Below are positions 36,478-47,093 of a DNA stretch of 64,000 bases, one piece after another. The stretch is from Jackrogersella multiformis. Its lineage: Eukaryota; Ascomycota; Sordariomycetes; Xylariales; Hypoxylaceae. Positions within the stretch are counted from its first letter, which is position 1; each line of letters begins with the position of its first letter. The translations under genes were made by a program, and so were the position numbers. The stretch lies in NCBI GenBank assembly GCA_902806575.1, contig CADCXD010000004.1:1860001-1924000 (forward strand), given 5' to 3'. A model generated the notes under the pieces. It was not told the origin of the DNA. It saw nothing but the letters and a program-made list of their open reading frames with translations, and did no database searches.

Positions 36478-37264
36478 ATGTTATCACTCCTACTTCTAGT
36501 CTTTCTTGTCGAGCTCGGCGCTCACCTCGTAAACACTGTCGGCGCCGCGTCAATAAATAATCTGGTGAGATCTTTTCTCGAACGCAGAAAAGCAATGTCT
36601 GTCATCGCAGTTAGTAGCTAACCACGAGCCATGGTGTAGCTATGGAACCTCTATCTAGCGCTTCCAACGCAGACCTCGACGCAAGCCGTGGGCCAGAAGA
36701 AACTACAGAAGGAATATCTCACTATTCGTCGCGACCTGAATGCTACTAGCAGCCAGGATCAGTTTGCGAAGTGGGCGAAGCTGCGACGGCAGCATGACAG
36801 GGTCTTGGAACAGCTGGAGAAAATGAGTACGTCTTCCTTCTCTGACACCCAGAATATTATTCAAAGTGGGAGTGAATGCTGACCGGTACTAACTATAAGA
36901 ATCCTCCCACGAAGCCACAAAGGCCACTTTCGACCGAACCGTCAACATTCTACGTTGGCTGGCCACGACGGGCTTGAAGTTCATCCTTCCCTTCTGGTAT
37001 GCAAAGCAGCCGATGTTCTGGCTCCCGCAAGGCTGGTTTCCATACTACGTCGAATGGATTCTGTCCTTCCCGAGAGCTCCCGTCGGTAGTGTCAGCATCG
37101 CATCGTGGCAGACGGCTTGCACCGGAGTAGTCCTGTTGTTCGCCGATACAATCACGGCAATTCTAGGACTACTGCTGGGCGCTAAGATAGCTCAGAAACA
37201 ACCAGCGATGGAGAAAGGGCCAATACCCAAGTCACAGGAGGCGAAGAACAAGAAGGATTCATGA
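36478..37264 (+). CDS. get1: Get1, tail-anchored protein insertion receptor
   Basis: Three exons: 36478-36564, 36640-36826 and 36900-37264; 212 aa, phases close. The product has the Get1/WRB (CHD5-like) layout: an N-terminal transmembrane helix (MLSLLLLVFLVELGAHLVN), a cytosolic coiled coil (QKKLQKEYLTIRRDL to HDRVLEQLEKM, about residues 48-92) that captures Get3, then two more membrane helices around residues 115-180 and a Lys-rich tail. With Get2 it forms the ER receptor that takes tail-anchored proteins from the ATPase Get3 and inserts them. The GWFPYYVEWILSFPRAPVGSVSIASW block between the last helices is typical of fungal Get1. Confidence 0.93.
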
Positions 37265-38141
37265 TTACACGAACAGCACGAAATACATAAGGGATACGAT
37301 ACATGCGGGTTACTGGTTTGCCTACTAATCATATGTAGGAAGGGTATGTCTCTCATCTAAAATTTGACGCAGAGTTTTTCATCGCAGAAGCTAGGAACTC
37401 TGTAACACGATTGAGATGACTCTTGGCAGAGTACTTGGGGTCGCTCTAGGCAGCATATTGACTCTAACGACCATTGAGAAGAAAGATCGTTAAAGCTTCG
37501 AAGGTGCCATCATCATATTGTGATCCTCTTACCTTGTGTGTCCTAATATCGCTCCAGCCCTTGCAACTTGACACCATTGTCCTAATTCCGAGTATATCTC
37601 GAGCCCAAATGATAAATTTGAGATGTGACAAATGTTTGGCTTCACTCATTTACATGTTCGAACTCGGAATCATGTATATTTCCCCTTAATTCGTAGTGTC
37701 CTGGTTATCGAAAGGACATTGTTGAAGGTAGGAAAATTAAGTGATTTTTGTAGCGCAGCCCGAAATTTTAAAAAGAAACAAAATAGTACCTAGAAGTGGA
37801 TACCGAACCTTGGAAGCCACAGCACACTAATCACCGGAAGCCCCTCCAGCCTTTCAACCTTTGATAAGTGCGCCACAGTATATGCTTTATGCGGAACCTT
37901 GGAACTGCGTCATGTATAGATGTACAAGTACATACAGCAATGACGATCGTACCTCTGTAGGTAAATAGGACAAACTTACGGATTACCTACAGTTAACAGT
38001 CTAATTCCTAGATAAAAACATAAAGCCGACCAACTCGACCTTCGAAATATTCCAACACGAAACAGCCTATACAACGACCAGCATATCTACGTGCTCAACT
38101 TGACGGCATGTTAAACATATATCTGTCAAGTTAACGACACA
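37265..38141. other. Intergenic between get1 and membrane-protein gene
   Basis: AT-rich spacer with the get1 3' flank and the promoter of the next gene. Short open frames around 37464-37689 on both strands are not convincing. No repeats of note. Confidence 0.55.
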
Positions 38142-39298
38142 ATGGCGATCCCCTGGGGAACGTGAGTATACCTACTTGCTACCTGTCCCCTCGCTCGATG
38201 GGATGACCATGGAAATCTAACTAACACACCCGCCTCCCCCTCAGGATAAAATCCCTCCTCATATTCTTTGGGCCCATGCTCCTGCCCAAGGCGGTGAACT
38301 ACTACCGGTCCGCCCGCAGCGCGCCGACCGCGGCGGGGGTATCCATCCAGCCCGTGCCGGCGGCGGCCTTCCGCGGCCTCGCCGTGCTCGCCGCCGCGGC
38401 GCTGGTCCTGCTCGTGCGCGCGCTCCCCTTCTTCGCGCCCGAGAACGTCTTCGCGCGCACGCAGTCGCGCCTGCAGATCCCCACCGACGTGCTCTTCAAC
38501 CGCCTGGCCTCGCTGCGACCCGACGCCGCCCTCACCGCCGCCGACGCCGCCCTGCGCGCCAAGTTCGTCAGCGCCGAGTCCCGCCTGCTGTACCTGCAGT
38601 TCGGCCCCGACGTCCTCGCCTCCTGCCCCTTCTGCGCCTCCGACGAGCCGCGCTCCTACTTCTACTACGCCCTGCCCGCCCTTCTGGTCCCGCACCTCGT
38701 CAACCTCGTCATCGTCTCCCTCGCCACCTCCGACATAGTCGCCGGCCCCCACGGGCCCAAGTGGCGCACCACCGCCGCCATCGCCAGCGGCCTCGGCGCC
38801 GTCGTCGACGCATACCTCGCCTCCTCGTATAACTACCAGTCGAACTCGCGCGCGACCCGGCTCGCCGACCTGGACCTGTTCTTCTGGAACGCGCGCGTGT
38901 TGCGGTACCTGTGCCTGGCGGCCCTCGACGGCGCGCTCGCCGCGCTGCTGTACCTCTCCAGCACGAACCGGGCGTTTGCCGCCCCGCCGAGCCCGGCCGC
39001 GCGCGTCGAGGCCGTGACGCGGGCGCTGCAGACGACGAAGAGCCGGCTCAACGCCGTGGGCATCGTCAAGAACACGTCGACGCGCGACGAGGAGCTGCGA
39101 TCCCGCACCCAGGCCTACTGGCAACACGAGGGCCGGCTGATGCGCGAGGTCATGGAGGAGCGCGAGGTGGTCGAGGGCGTCAACGACGCCCTGCAGAACC
39201 GCGTCAACATCCAGGATATCACCCGCGACGCCGACGCCTACGCTCTGAACGTGCTGCCTCGCATGGAGCACGTGGTTCAGGAGACTACTGTGGGATGA
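38142..39298 (+). CDS. Conserved fungal membrane protein, function unknown
   Basis: Two exons: a 20-bp first exon (38142-38161, MAIPWG plus two bases) and 38245-39298, with phases closing; 357 aa. The N-terminus (TIKSLLIFFGPMLLPKAVNYYR) is hydrophobic, a second hydrophobic segment follows (RGLAVLAAAALVLLVRALPF), and two more lie near residues 150-170 (YALPALLVPHLVNLVIVSLA) and 230-250. The C-terminal ~90 residues are a charged helical region (QTTKSRLNAVGIVKNTSTRDEELRSR). I recognise the general type as a conserved, unnamed Pezizomycotina membrane protein, but no domain name or function. The coding sequence is strikingly GC-rich, so both strands carry long open frames (one of 381 codons antisense); the sense frame is favoured by the splice site and the membrane pattern. 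The stop codon lies in a TGA/ATG trinucleotide repeat. Confidence 0.82.
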
Positions 39299-39312
39299 TG
39301 ATGATGATGATG
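39293..39312. repeat. (GAT)n repeat at the stop codon
   Basis: Six GAT/ATG units overlap the TGA stop of the membrane-protein gene, giving several consecutive in-frame TGA codons. Confidence 0.8.
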
Positions 39313-39872
39313 CTGGTTGGCGAAAGGGCAGGTAGGTGGGTATGTATATAATTACGCAGGAATTAGGACGTGATAACTAGACGACGGAATTGGAAACTTA
39401 TTTTAGGCCTTACGTCCTGTGGTATTTGGGTGTATGTGAATGTACAAGTGTATAAAGCGAGATTGTGCTTCGAACCCACCCTGAGGCTGAGCGAATTCCA
39501 GACTTGCTGGCTCTCAAGTATCTCTCAAGTAGACACTATGAGCTCATCAGCAACGATACTACCTAGGTACCTACTCGTCTGGGATACGAAGAGCGGGTAT
39601 CCGATTATGTTCCAAACACAACCGCTTCAATAGCCTACTTAGGTACCTAGGTACGTAAGGTATCTAAGGTATCCATCGTCCATCGTCCTGATACCAAGTA
39701 TCTCCCACTGTCCCCTGAATTCCACCGGTATCCGATAAACGCCACAGCGTGAGATGATGATGTGCCTTACGTCTTTTATCACGGCTAGTCGTATTCAAAA
39801 CACAGAACCAATGTGGTATGATTGATGCACGTACACGGGTAGATTAGATGTACAGAGTCTTCGCTACCTGGA
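39299..39872. other. Spacer between convergent genes
   Basis: This holds the 3' flanks of the membrane protein and of rud3. Palindrome repeats lie at about 39560-39575 and 39633-39670. No gene seen. Confidence 0.6.
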
Positions 39873-41705
39873 TTAAGTACCACGCGTGTCAGGCCTCGTC
39901 GTGCCGGCCGTGCCAGCCGTACTCGACATGCTGCCCTTTCGCGACCCGCTCGCCTGCGACTCCTCCACGCTCCGCTCTAGGAAGCCCGCCCACAGGTCGG
40001 CGAGAGATTCCCTACTAGCCGATGTGGGCGTAGGCTCCGCGAAGAAATCCGCGCTAAGGGACGGCGTGCTAGGCGTCCTGTGGAACGGAGAACTCGGGAG
40101 GCGCAGGCTGTTGGTGGAGGTGCCGGGCCTTGCCAGCCCGGCTTGTTCCCTCTGCTCGTCCGTCCAATTTAGGAGTCCCGCGATGATCTGGAGGATCTGG
40201 AATTTCTTGGGATCGGAACGGTCGAGGGCGAGAAATTGGAGGAAGTGGTTCGTGACAATTTGCCTAGGCCAGTTAGTCTCTATGATATTGGGGGTTCAGC
40301 GGATGAGATAGAACGAACCTATCGATGCTGTCCTCAGGTTTCGTCTTCTTGAGGTACCGAAGGGCTTTCGTCAAGTGGTCGTTGAGAACGATGGCCTCAT
40401 GTCTCAGCTTGCCGATGAGGAGGTTCTTCTCCTTCACCTCCTTTTCGAAGGGTGCGGTTCGCTCTAGCTCCTTTTGTAGCGAATCTTTAACCTTCTCTGC
40501 TTTAGTGGCCCTTAAATCTGCTTCTTGAACGAGTTTCTTGAGCGCCTGGAGCTGTTCCTCGGATGTCTCAACCATCTCTCGTAATTCCTTCTTACGAGCC
40601 TCCTGGATCTCCTGTAGCGCCCTTTGAAGACTGTCGACAGCTTGAGACTGGCTGTCCCTTTCGGAGGCAGCTCGCTCGTAACTCTCCTTTAGAGAGGAAA
40701 GTTGCTCCTCTAGCTCGGCTGCTTTTTCAGATATACTTTCTCTGATCGACCGTTCCTCCATTGCTAGGACCTCCCAATCACCCATTGCATCTTTAGCTGC
40801 CTCTGCCTCCTCTCTTAGGTGCTGCATCTGCCGTGTCATATCCTCCTTCTCCTTTAATGAGTTGTGTTGTGAGAGGTTATTCCGGCTTCGTAGGCTGGAT
40901 AGTTCCCTGGTAGCATCTTGTAATTCGGTCTTTAGCCTCTCGACCTCATCCTCATAACTTTGTGTGCCATTTTGAAGCTCTTCATTTTGGCTTTCCAGCT
41001 CTTCGATACGCTGGTTTGCTTCTTCTAATTCCTCCTTTCCTCTTGCTAGCCTGTTACCAACACTTTCTTTGATCTTCTCCACCCTCTCTACGAGAGTCTG
41101 ATATTGCTCCTCGACTTGCTCCTTCGCTGCCTCGGATTCTTCTAATTCAGACCTGAGCTGGGTCTTCTCTTGGATGTGTGCTTCTTGTATTCGTTCGAGT
41201 TGCTTCCGCAATTGCTCCACTTCTGCCCTTAAAGCCTCCCGCTCTTGTGTTATAGCATCCAGTCTGGCGCTTGTGTCTGTAGATTCGGTTATTTCGTTTG
41301 TGTTTGGATCTCGGGCAGAGTGTCCATTGGTGGCTGGCGAGGTGGCATGGCCATTTGCAGGTTCTTTCGGCGCATCCTGCTAGCTTTGTGAGCTCTATAT
41401 TGGGATGGGAGGGAAGAGAGTGGCCAGATCGAAATCAGTTGGACTTACCTCTGCTATGGCCGTGTCTGGGTCGTCAGACTCGTTGCCGTCATCCTCGGGA
41501 CGCCCTCCATCCAGATTTATATCGGAAGGTTTGCCACCATCCTCTACCGGCTTGGACTTGGCGTTATTCTTTTTCTTCTTGTTGTTCTTCTTCTTAGCAC
41601 CTGGACGAGGCCGTGTCAGTTATTACGATGAATACGTCAGACTGTAGCAGAAATTAATAGAGACCAACCAGTACTTAACTGCTGAGACGGTTCGGTGGGA
41701 GTCAT
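39873..41705 (-). CDS. rud3: Golgin Rud3 (GRAB-domain coiled-coil protein)
   Basis: Four exons: 41705-41669, 41600-41449, 41376-40319 and 40263-39873; 545 aa, phases close. Introns are 68, 72 and 55 bp; the last uses a GTTCGT donor. The N-terminus is short and polar with a Lys/Asn-rich run (AKKKNNKKKKNNAK). Residues ~85-415 are an almost unbroken coiled coil. Residues ~416-458 (TNHFLQFLALDRSDPKKFQI, LLNWTDEQREQAGL) are the GRAB (GRIP-related Arf-binding) domain, which binds Arf1 GTP on cis-Golgi membranes. The tail (~460-545) is Ser/Thr/Pro-rich. Rud3 tethers vesicles and supports ER-to-Golgi structure. Recognition of the GRAB motif just behind the coil makes Rud3 more likely than the GRIP golgin Imh1. 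Confidence 0.9.
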
Positions 41706-43076
41706 TATGAGAACATTCGTAAGGGTTTGTGCTCTGGGTCACTATTATGGACCATATGTACGTAGTCTTAAAAGTTGATTAAGAGACGTTGCGCCGTTCT
41801 AGAAATGCGAAATGCAAAATACAAAATACCACACCACACGTAAGCCGTTGCGGATTAATGAGGTTCTGTGTACCTGTACCTGTACCTGTACCTACTGTAT
41901 TGTACTGCCTAGGTACTTTACCTATTACAGGCTACTTTACCTAGGTCTAGGTACCTACCGCAGGTGCACAAGGTTTAGGTACCTAGGTATTTCGAGTATC
42001 GATCCAATCAGATCCATGGGATCGTAGCTGATTGTACCTGAACCCCACACTATAGGGCGAGTTTCCTTGTTGAACCTTTAATATTTTGTACACTTCGACT
42101 GCCAAACGAACTCTGCTTACCTAGAAACTCTAGGTACCTTGGTAAGATCAACAGACTCTCAGTCTTTTAATTACATAAAGCATTTAGGCAGGTATTAAGA
42201 ATTATTTATCGGTTATATTTGTCAGGAATCGTGAAATACCTAGGTACATTCATTGCGTGTCTAAGTTACCTAGATTATAGGTACCTAATACAAACTAATC
42301 TCTACCTAGGTACACTAAAGAGTTTAGAACCGTCCAAACTCATCACTCTCAGCAGAGTCTAGACCGTCTAGATGGGACGTTTAACACGTTCAAGTTGCAG
42401 ACAGAAACAAATTACCGACCTTCGTATAAAGCCATTTCTAGCGAATACGATATTTCTGAACCTTACAAGTTACCAATCTATTAACCTGGTATAACTAATA
42501 ATAAAATACTACAATTCCGATGTTCATGAATCACGTTTAATAATAATTTGACTTGTTAAACTTCAAAGGTATAAGCTCTATTACTTAATCCTATGTACCC
42601 TAGCGAGTGGCTTCAATTAAATGTGGCTTGACATTTACGGCTCATCACCTGATTGGTCAATCGTCCATCCATTAAAAGAAATCTGATTTTTCTCAACTTT
42701 ACAATTCCTCTCCTTCCACACATATTTATTCACCTTCTCTGGAACTATTTAAAATCGAAACTGCCTTTGCTTACCTTTGAAGCTTTAATGGCTGGTTCAT
42801 ATGTCCGGTTGAAGTAGAGCAAAAATTGCCTTTTATAATCCTGCTGTCTGCCCGACTTTAGTCATTGGGTACAACGGGTTCGCTATGTGCAGATATTACA
42901 TCCAGATATGTCCATTAGAAAGTATAGATACCTAGGTAGAAGAAAGGGAGATGTAAAAGCAGAACCACCAAAGTAATACGCGATTCATTGACGTAGCTAT
43001 CGAATTATTTAAAAGTTTCATAACAATCCATTATGAATCCATCGTAGACTGCGTATAGAAAAACGCCCTAAACCCG
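41706..43076. repeat. AT-rich spacer with dense palindromes
   Basis: This is the rud3 promoter side and the nop15 3' flank. Between 41868 and 42315 the TACCTAGGTA motif and its variants recur about ten times, including a TGTACC hexamer tandem at 41868-41892. From 42320 to 43076 the DNA is AT-rich with no repeats or coding potential seen. Confidence 0.6.
41868..42315. repeat. Densest cluster of TACCTAGGTA palindromes
   Basis: Roughly ten copies or half-copies of the CCTAGGTACC / TACCTAGGTA motif occur within 450 bp between rud3 and nop15, alternating with AT-rich DNA. The motif is self-complementary, so strand cannot be assigned. Confidence 0.75.
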
Positions 43077-44360
43077 TTATGCGGCTACCTTCTTTGCCTT
43101 TGAAGACCTTTTCCCCTTTTTCTTAAGCTTGATAGCATCTTGTTTGCTTATCATCACAGGCTCCTTGACAGCTTCGGCATCATTGCTATCATCCTTCGCT
43201 TCTTCCTCGACTACTGCAGCTTCGGGGGCCGCCTCGATAGTCTCATCAGCAGCATCAACGCCATCAAGAAGGGGAGCATCTCTTTCTACTTCATCAACAG
43301 ATTTGATCTTAGGTCCCTCAAAGTCGTAGCCCACATCCAGCAGTTTCTGAGCTCGTTTGTTGCGTTTCTCCTCTTCCTTCGTAATCTTCTCCGTCCACGT
43401 CGACTCTGACAACGGCTTCTTCAAATTATTGCCAGCCATCTTGTTCCAAGGCACCTTTTTGAAGCGCTTGTTCGAACCTTTCCAGAGGTCCTCGTGAACC
43501 TGTGACTTGGGAACGACCTTGACCTTCAGTATTCGACCAAACAGCAGATAATTGTCCATTGTCTTTGCGACAACGTCCGCTACAGGTGCCGAGGTGAACT
43601 CGATAAACGCGAAGTGTTTACTGGCTCCTGTCTTTTTGTTCCTAGACATCCTTAACCTCTCGATTGCGCCGAATTGGGAGAAATACGAGCGCATCTCATG
43701 CTCGTAGAAACCATCTATGATTTCCAGAATTAGCACTTATCTCCAAGAGCCGATTGATGAACTTACGTGGTAGTCGGCCGATGTACACGACGCCGTGCTC
43801 GCCATCCTCAGACTTGGAAGATTTAAGCAACTCCTTGGATTCGTTCGGAATGTCGCCCACGTCCTGTCCTTCTTGAAATGAGGCATCGGTCTCCACTACC
43901 GCATCCTCTTCATCGGTGTCAACAATTTTTGCGAGAGCGTGAGCATCGTCCTTCTCGTCATCCGAAAGTTGTACATTCTCGTCTTCGCTGTAAGCTTCAT
44001 CTACATCCTTCTTGGTCGCTTTTGTAGATCGCGAGCTCTTAGAGGTTTTCGTCTCTGTTGATCGATCAACTTTAGCCTTCTTTGAGCGACTGTCGTCCTT
44101 TATCGGCTTAGATTTCTTGGTCGCAATTGGGCTTGCATCGTCGGCCGCTAAATTTGGTATATAAGTTGAGGGGGTCCAAGAGCATGCGACATCTTGTACT
44201 AACCTTTCCGTTTGGTAGCTGGAGCATCCGCTTTGCGTTTAGACGCAAGCTTCACAGTTGACGTGACAGCCTCTTATATCATCGTTAGCAATTTTATAAT
44301 GGAATTAATGATAGAAGAGGGTTTACCTTTAGACTTTCTTTTTCTGAGCTCTGGTGCCAT
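43077..44360 (-). CDS. nop15: Nop15-type nucleolar RRM protein (60S biogenesis)
   Basis: Four exons: 44360-44327, 44272-44204, 44147-43767 and 43714-43077; 373 aa, phases close. A Lys/Ser-rich, acidic N-terminal half (residues 1-150) precedes one RRM at about 153-230: RNP2-like VVYIGRLPH, then GFYEHEMRSYFSQFGAIERL and RNP1-like KHFAFIEF. This RRM type, with GFYE(H)EM after the first strand, is shared by yeast Nop15 and human NIFK. The C-terminus is Lys/Glu-rich and ends KLKKKGKRSSKAKKVAA, a nucleolar-localisation type tail. Nop15 is required for ITS2 processing and pre-60S assembly. An intron splits the RRM between LPH and GFYE. It diverges from the SMN gene across 610 bp. Confidence 0.92.
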
Positions 44361-44970
44361 TGTTAAGGTATTTTTCACTTCACAATGTGTTGCTTGAATG
44401 TCTTGAACGAAATTTAAGAAACTTTTTTTTGTTTTATTTTGCGCTGGATTCTGCCGCTTGAATTTTGGCGGTGAAAATATGAACCCCACTTGCAGCCTCC
44501 ATCGATAAGAAAAATGTAGGTACCTAGGTACAAATTAAGGTTACCTACCTAGGTAGGTAATCAAGTTTTCCTAATTAGAGGATACCTAGGTACTTCTACT
44601 GCTAGTAACTTAAACATTATCCTAGAAGGCAAGACTCTCACTTCAAGGAGCATCAGATATTTGTTCTATAAACCAAACTGGGTTTATGTATTTTTTAAAG
44701 ACACATCAAGCTTTAAATATTCAACTGGAGTTCACCCTTTGGTAATCAACGCATTGCAAAGCTACTTAGGTAGGCACATTGATAATTACTTATAAAAAAG
44801 TTGCCTGCTTACCTAGCTTAGGTAGGTACGGAATCAGTCTTCTACATAATAGTATCTTACCCATCAAAGCTGATTCCCTTAGCCTTCATAATAGCTGAAT
44901 TCCACTTCCATGTACTCTTGAATTGAACGTTCAAGTTACATACCAACTCGACAATATTTTAGTCGCCGAG
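44361..44970. promoter_or_regulatory. Divergent promoter region, nop15 / SMN
   Basis: A 610-bp spacer between divergent ATGs. Palindrome repeats lie at 44517-44530, 44541-44560 and 44583-44595, with another near 44816-44828. No named regulatory site identified. Confidence 0.5.
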
Positions 44971-45790
44971 ATGAGCCCCTCCAAGGAAGAGTTAGCGCAT
45001 CACGAGATTTGGGATGATTCGGCTCTTATAGACTCGTGGAACGATGCTTTAGAAGAATACAAGGTACGCCCAAATATTCCTCTATCAAAGTTGACCATTT
45101 TCAAAAATTGACGAATAATGTCTAGAAATATCACAGCATCCACAGAAATGGAGGTAACGTGGAAGACCTTCTAAAATCCAACGAGTAAGCTTTCATGAAT
45201 ATTTTCCAAATATTAGATCACTCTCCCGTCTGATCACGGCTTCACGCATATATTTAGATATACTGACGTGAATACAATTCAAGATCTTTAGATGCCAAGA
45301 ACGAGACCGAGGAAGCCCACAGGCCGTTAAGCCCTCGTCCCCTCAAAACAGATTCCGGAATGAGAGGGGAAGCTCCTGTAAGTCATAGTCCCGAATCTAC
45401 TGAAAGTCTATCCTTGGAGGGAATCCCGGGCGATCAATAAAGCTTGGCTTAGATCTCCCAAGATTCTAACGAAACGCAGAATGGAAGACAAGAGGACGGA
45501 ACGTCAACTATCCAGCATAGCCATCCGCTTGGTGGAGCTCCCGGCCCTCAAGGGTTGCTGGGTTCAGGTGAGCTTTATCAGCCCTTCCCCCATCGAGGGG
45601 CTATTCAGAAAACAGCCTTAAGTGAAATCAAGGTAAACTATAGAAATTTGATTTGGCTAATTATTATATCGCAGTTCACGACGAGGGGTTGAAGAGACTA
45701 TTGATGTCCTGGTATTACGCAGGCTACTACACTGGATTATACGAAGGCCAGGGGAAGCAATCTCGACAAAGTGAAGCCGAACGAAGTTGA
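44971..45790 (+). CDS. smn1: Survival motor neuron (SMN) homologue
   Basis: Five exons: 44971-45063, 45126-45184, 45284-45377, 45453-45567 and 45675-45790; 158 aa, phases close. In exon 3 the acceptor at 45283 (TTCAAG) is required; a nearer CTTTAG shifts the frame. The N-terminal segment EIWDDSALIDSWNDALEEYKKYHSI (about 12-36) is the Gemin2-binding helix, and the C-terminal YG box (MSWYYAGYYTGLYEG, 131-145) is the self-association zipper. The middle is polar and disordered and I see no Tudor domain, as in fission yeast Smn1. SMN with Gemin2 loads Sm proteins onto spliceosomal snRNAs. An upstream in-frame Met at 44923 would add 16 residues (MNVQVTYQLDNILVAE); the Met at 44971 fits the family better. 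Confidence 0.92.
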
Positions 45791-46737
45791 ATAGGAAGGT
45801 TTGGAGATTTCCCACGTGCGTCACGAATCTATCCGGACAGGTTAGTTGTGGGATTCTCTCTGGGGTCGATTTGACAAGCAAGGATCTGTAACGCCATCTG
45901 TTACAAGTTCTTGTGACAACAATAACGTCACAGCTGAAAATCTGCTAGTATGCGACAAGATGTGCGTCAGTTCCCAGCCGTTAGGTACAGTCCTGTAAAA
46001 TGCTGCGAATTAAGAAATGGTAACTAGAGGAGCAAGCCGAGGAAACAAGTCAAGGCTATTACTACGTTCTTCATGAAGATCATGAACTGATTCTCCACGT
46101 TTTGGGCCGTGATTATCAACTTGGCCGTGGAAAGCTTGTTCCCATCTTACCTACCTACGGTATGGAAAAGAAACAAAGTTTACCATCCCATTAAGTCTTC
46201 ATCATGTCTAATTTAGAGCACCGTGAAATGGCTCTAATAGGGATAACGATCTCGAATTTAATACCATGTAAATTGACTGCAAAGGATATTTCATACTTAT
46301 AATATACTACGTATTACTCAACATATACTCGATATTATTAAGGATGCATACAAGCTTGGTGTTTGAATTCATAAGCAGTGCCGTGATAAGATTACAAACC
46401 TCGACGATTCAACAGTCGAGTTAGCTGGTAATATTAAGAGGCCGCCGGTGTTAATCGTTATTGGAAACTACTCTAATACCGTTCTACTACGATGTATGGT
46501 GCATGCATGTCATGTAGAAGTCGAGAATGAACTACCTACCTAGAAGATGAGACCGGTTAAGAAACAACTACATCGTTGAGGGGGGAGGAAGCGGCTAAGA
46601 AACAGGGATCCCCTTTAACTAAAGATGCGCATATGCGCAAGTCTAGCTTGATTTAGACCAGACTTGAAAGTATCCCGTCTTAGCAGGAGTCGCGACGTCG
46701 AGACGGGGCCTTCAAGGGTAAGGGGTTATTAGGTAGA

Positions 46738-46771
46738 TAAGGTTAATCCCTAAGTAAGGTTAATCCCTAAG
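46738..46771. repeat. 17-bp tandem duplication
   Basis: The unit TAAGGTTAATCCCTAAG occurs twice head to tail (46738-46754 and 46755-46771) with no mismatch. Confidence 0.9.
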
Positions 46772-47051
46772 CAGGTACAAATCTCATCCGTCTAGGAGTT
46801 CGGATGATAATAATGCAAGGATCCTCCAACAATAGCTCCCATTGCGGAAACATGCACGTTTCTCGCCAAGCATGTTTTCTTTCTTTCTTTTGTTTGGTCA
46901 CTGAACACCTGCTACTACATAAGTATTACTTATGTACATAGTAGTTATTAAAGGACGGCAAAGACGTTGATTCTGACTCCTACTCCGGCATGGCATTAAT
47001 AAAACAGTGCTTACCTTGAAAGTTGGTATAAGTGCCAAGCAGAGATCGCAA

Positions 47052-47093
47052 TACTGCCAATGCTGCCAATAGGTATTGCCAATGCTGCCAATA
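47052..47093. repeat. 20-bp near-perfect direct repeat
   Basis: A TGCCAATGCTGCCAATA-containing unit is present twice (47052-47071 and 47074-47093) with one mismatch. Within each copy TGCCAAT is itself repeated. Confidence 0.85.

Noticed and set aside
38126..39271. 381-codon antisense open frame
   Set aside because: It is Gly/Arg/Ala-rich shadow coding caused by extreme GC content; the plus strand gives a spliced membrane protein with sensible hydrophobic pattern.
39460..39500. TTCGAACCC word suggesting a minus-strand tRNA B box
   Set aside because: The flanking bases do not form a T-stem and no A box lies at the right distance.
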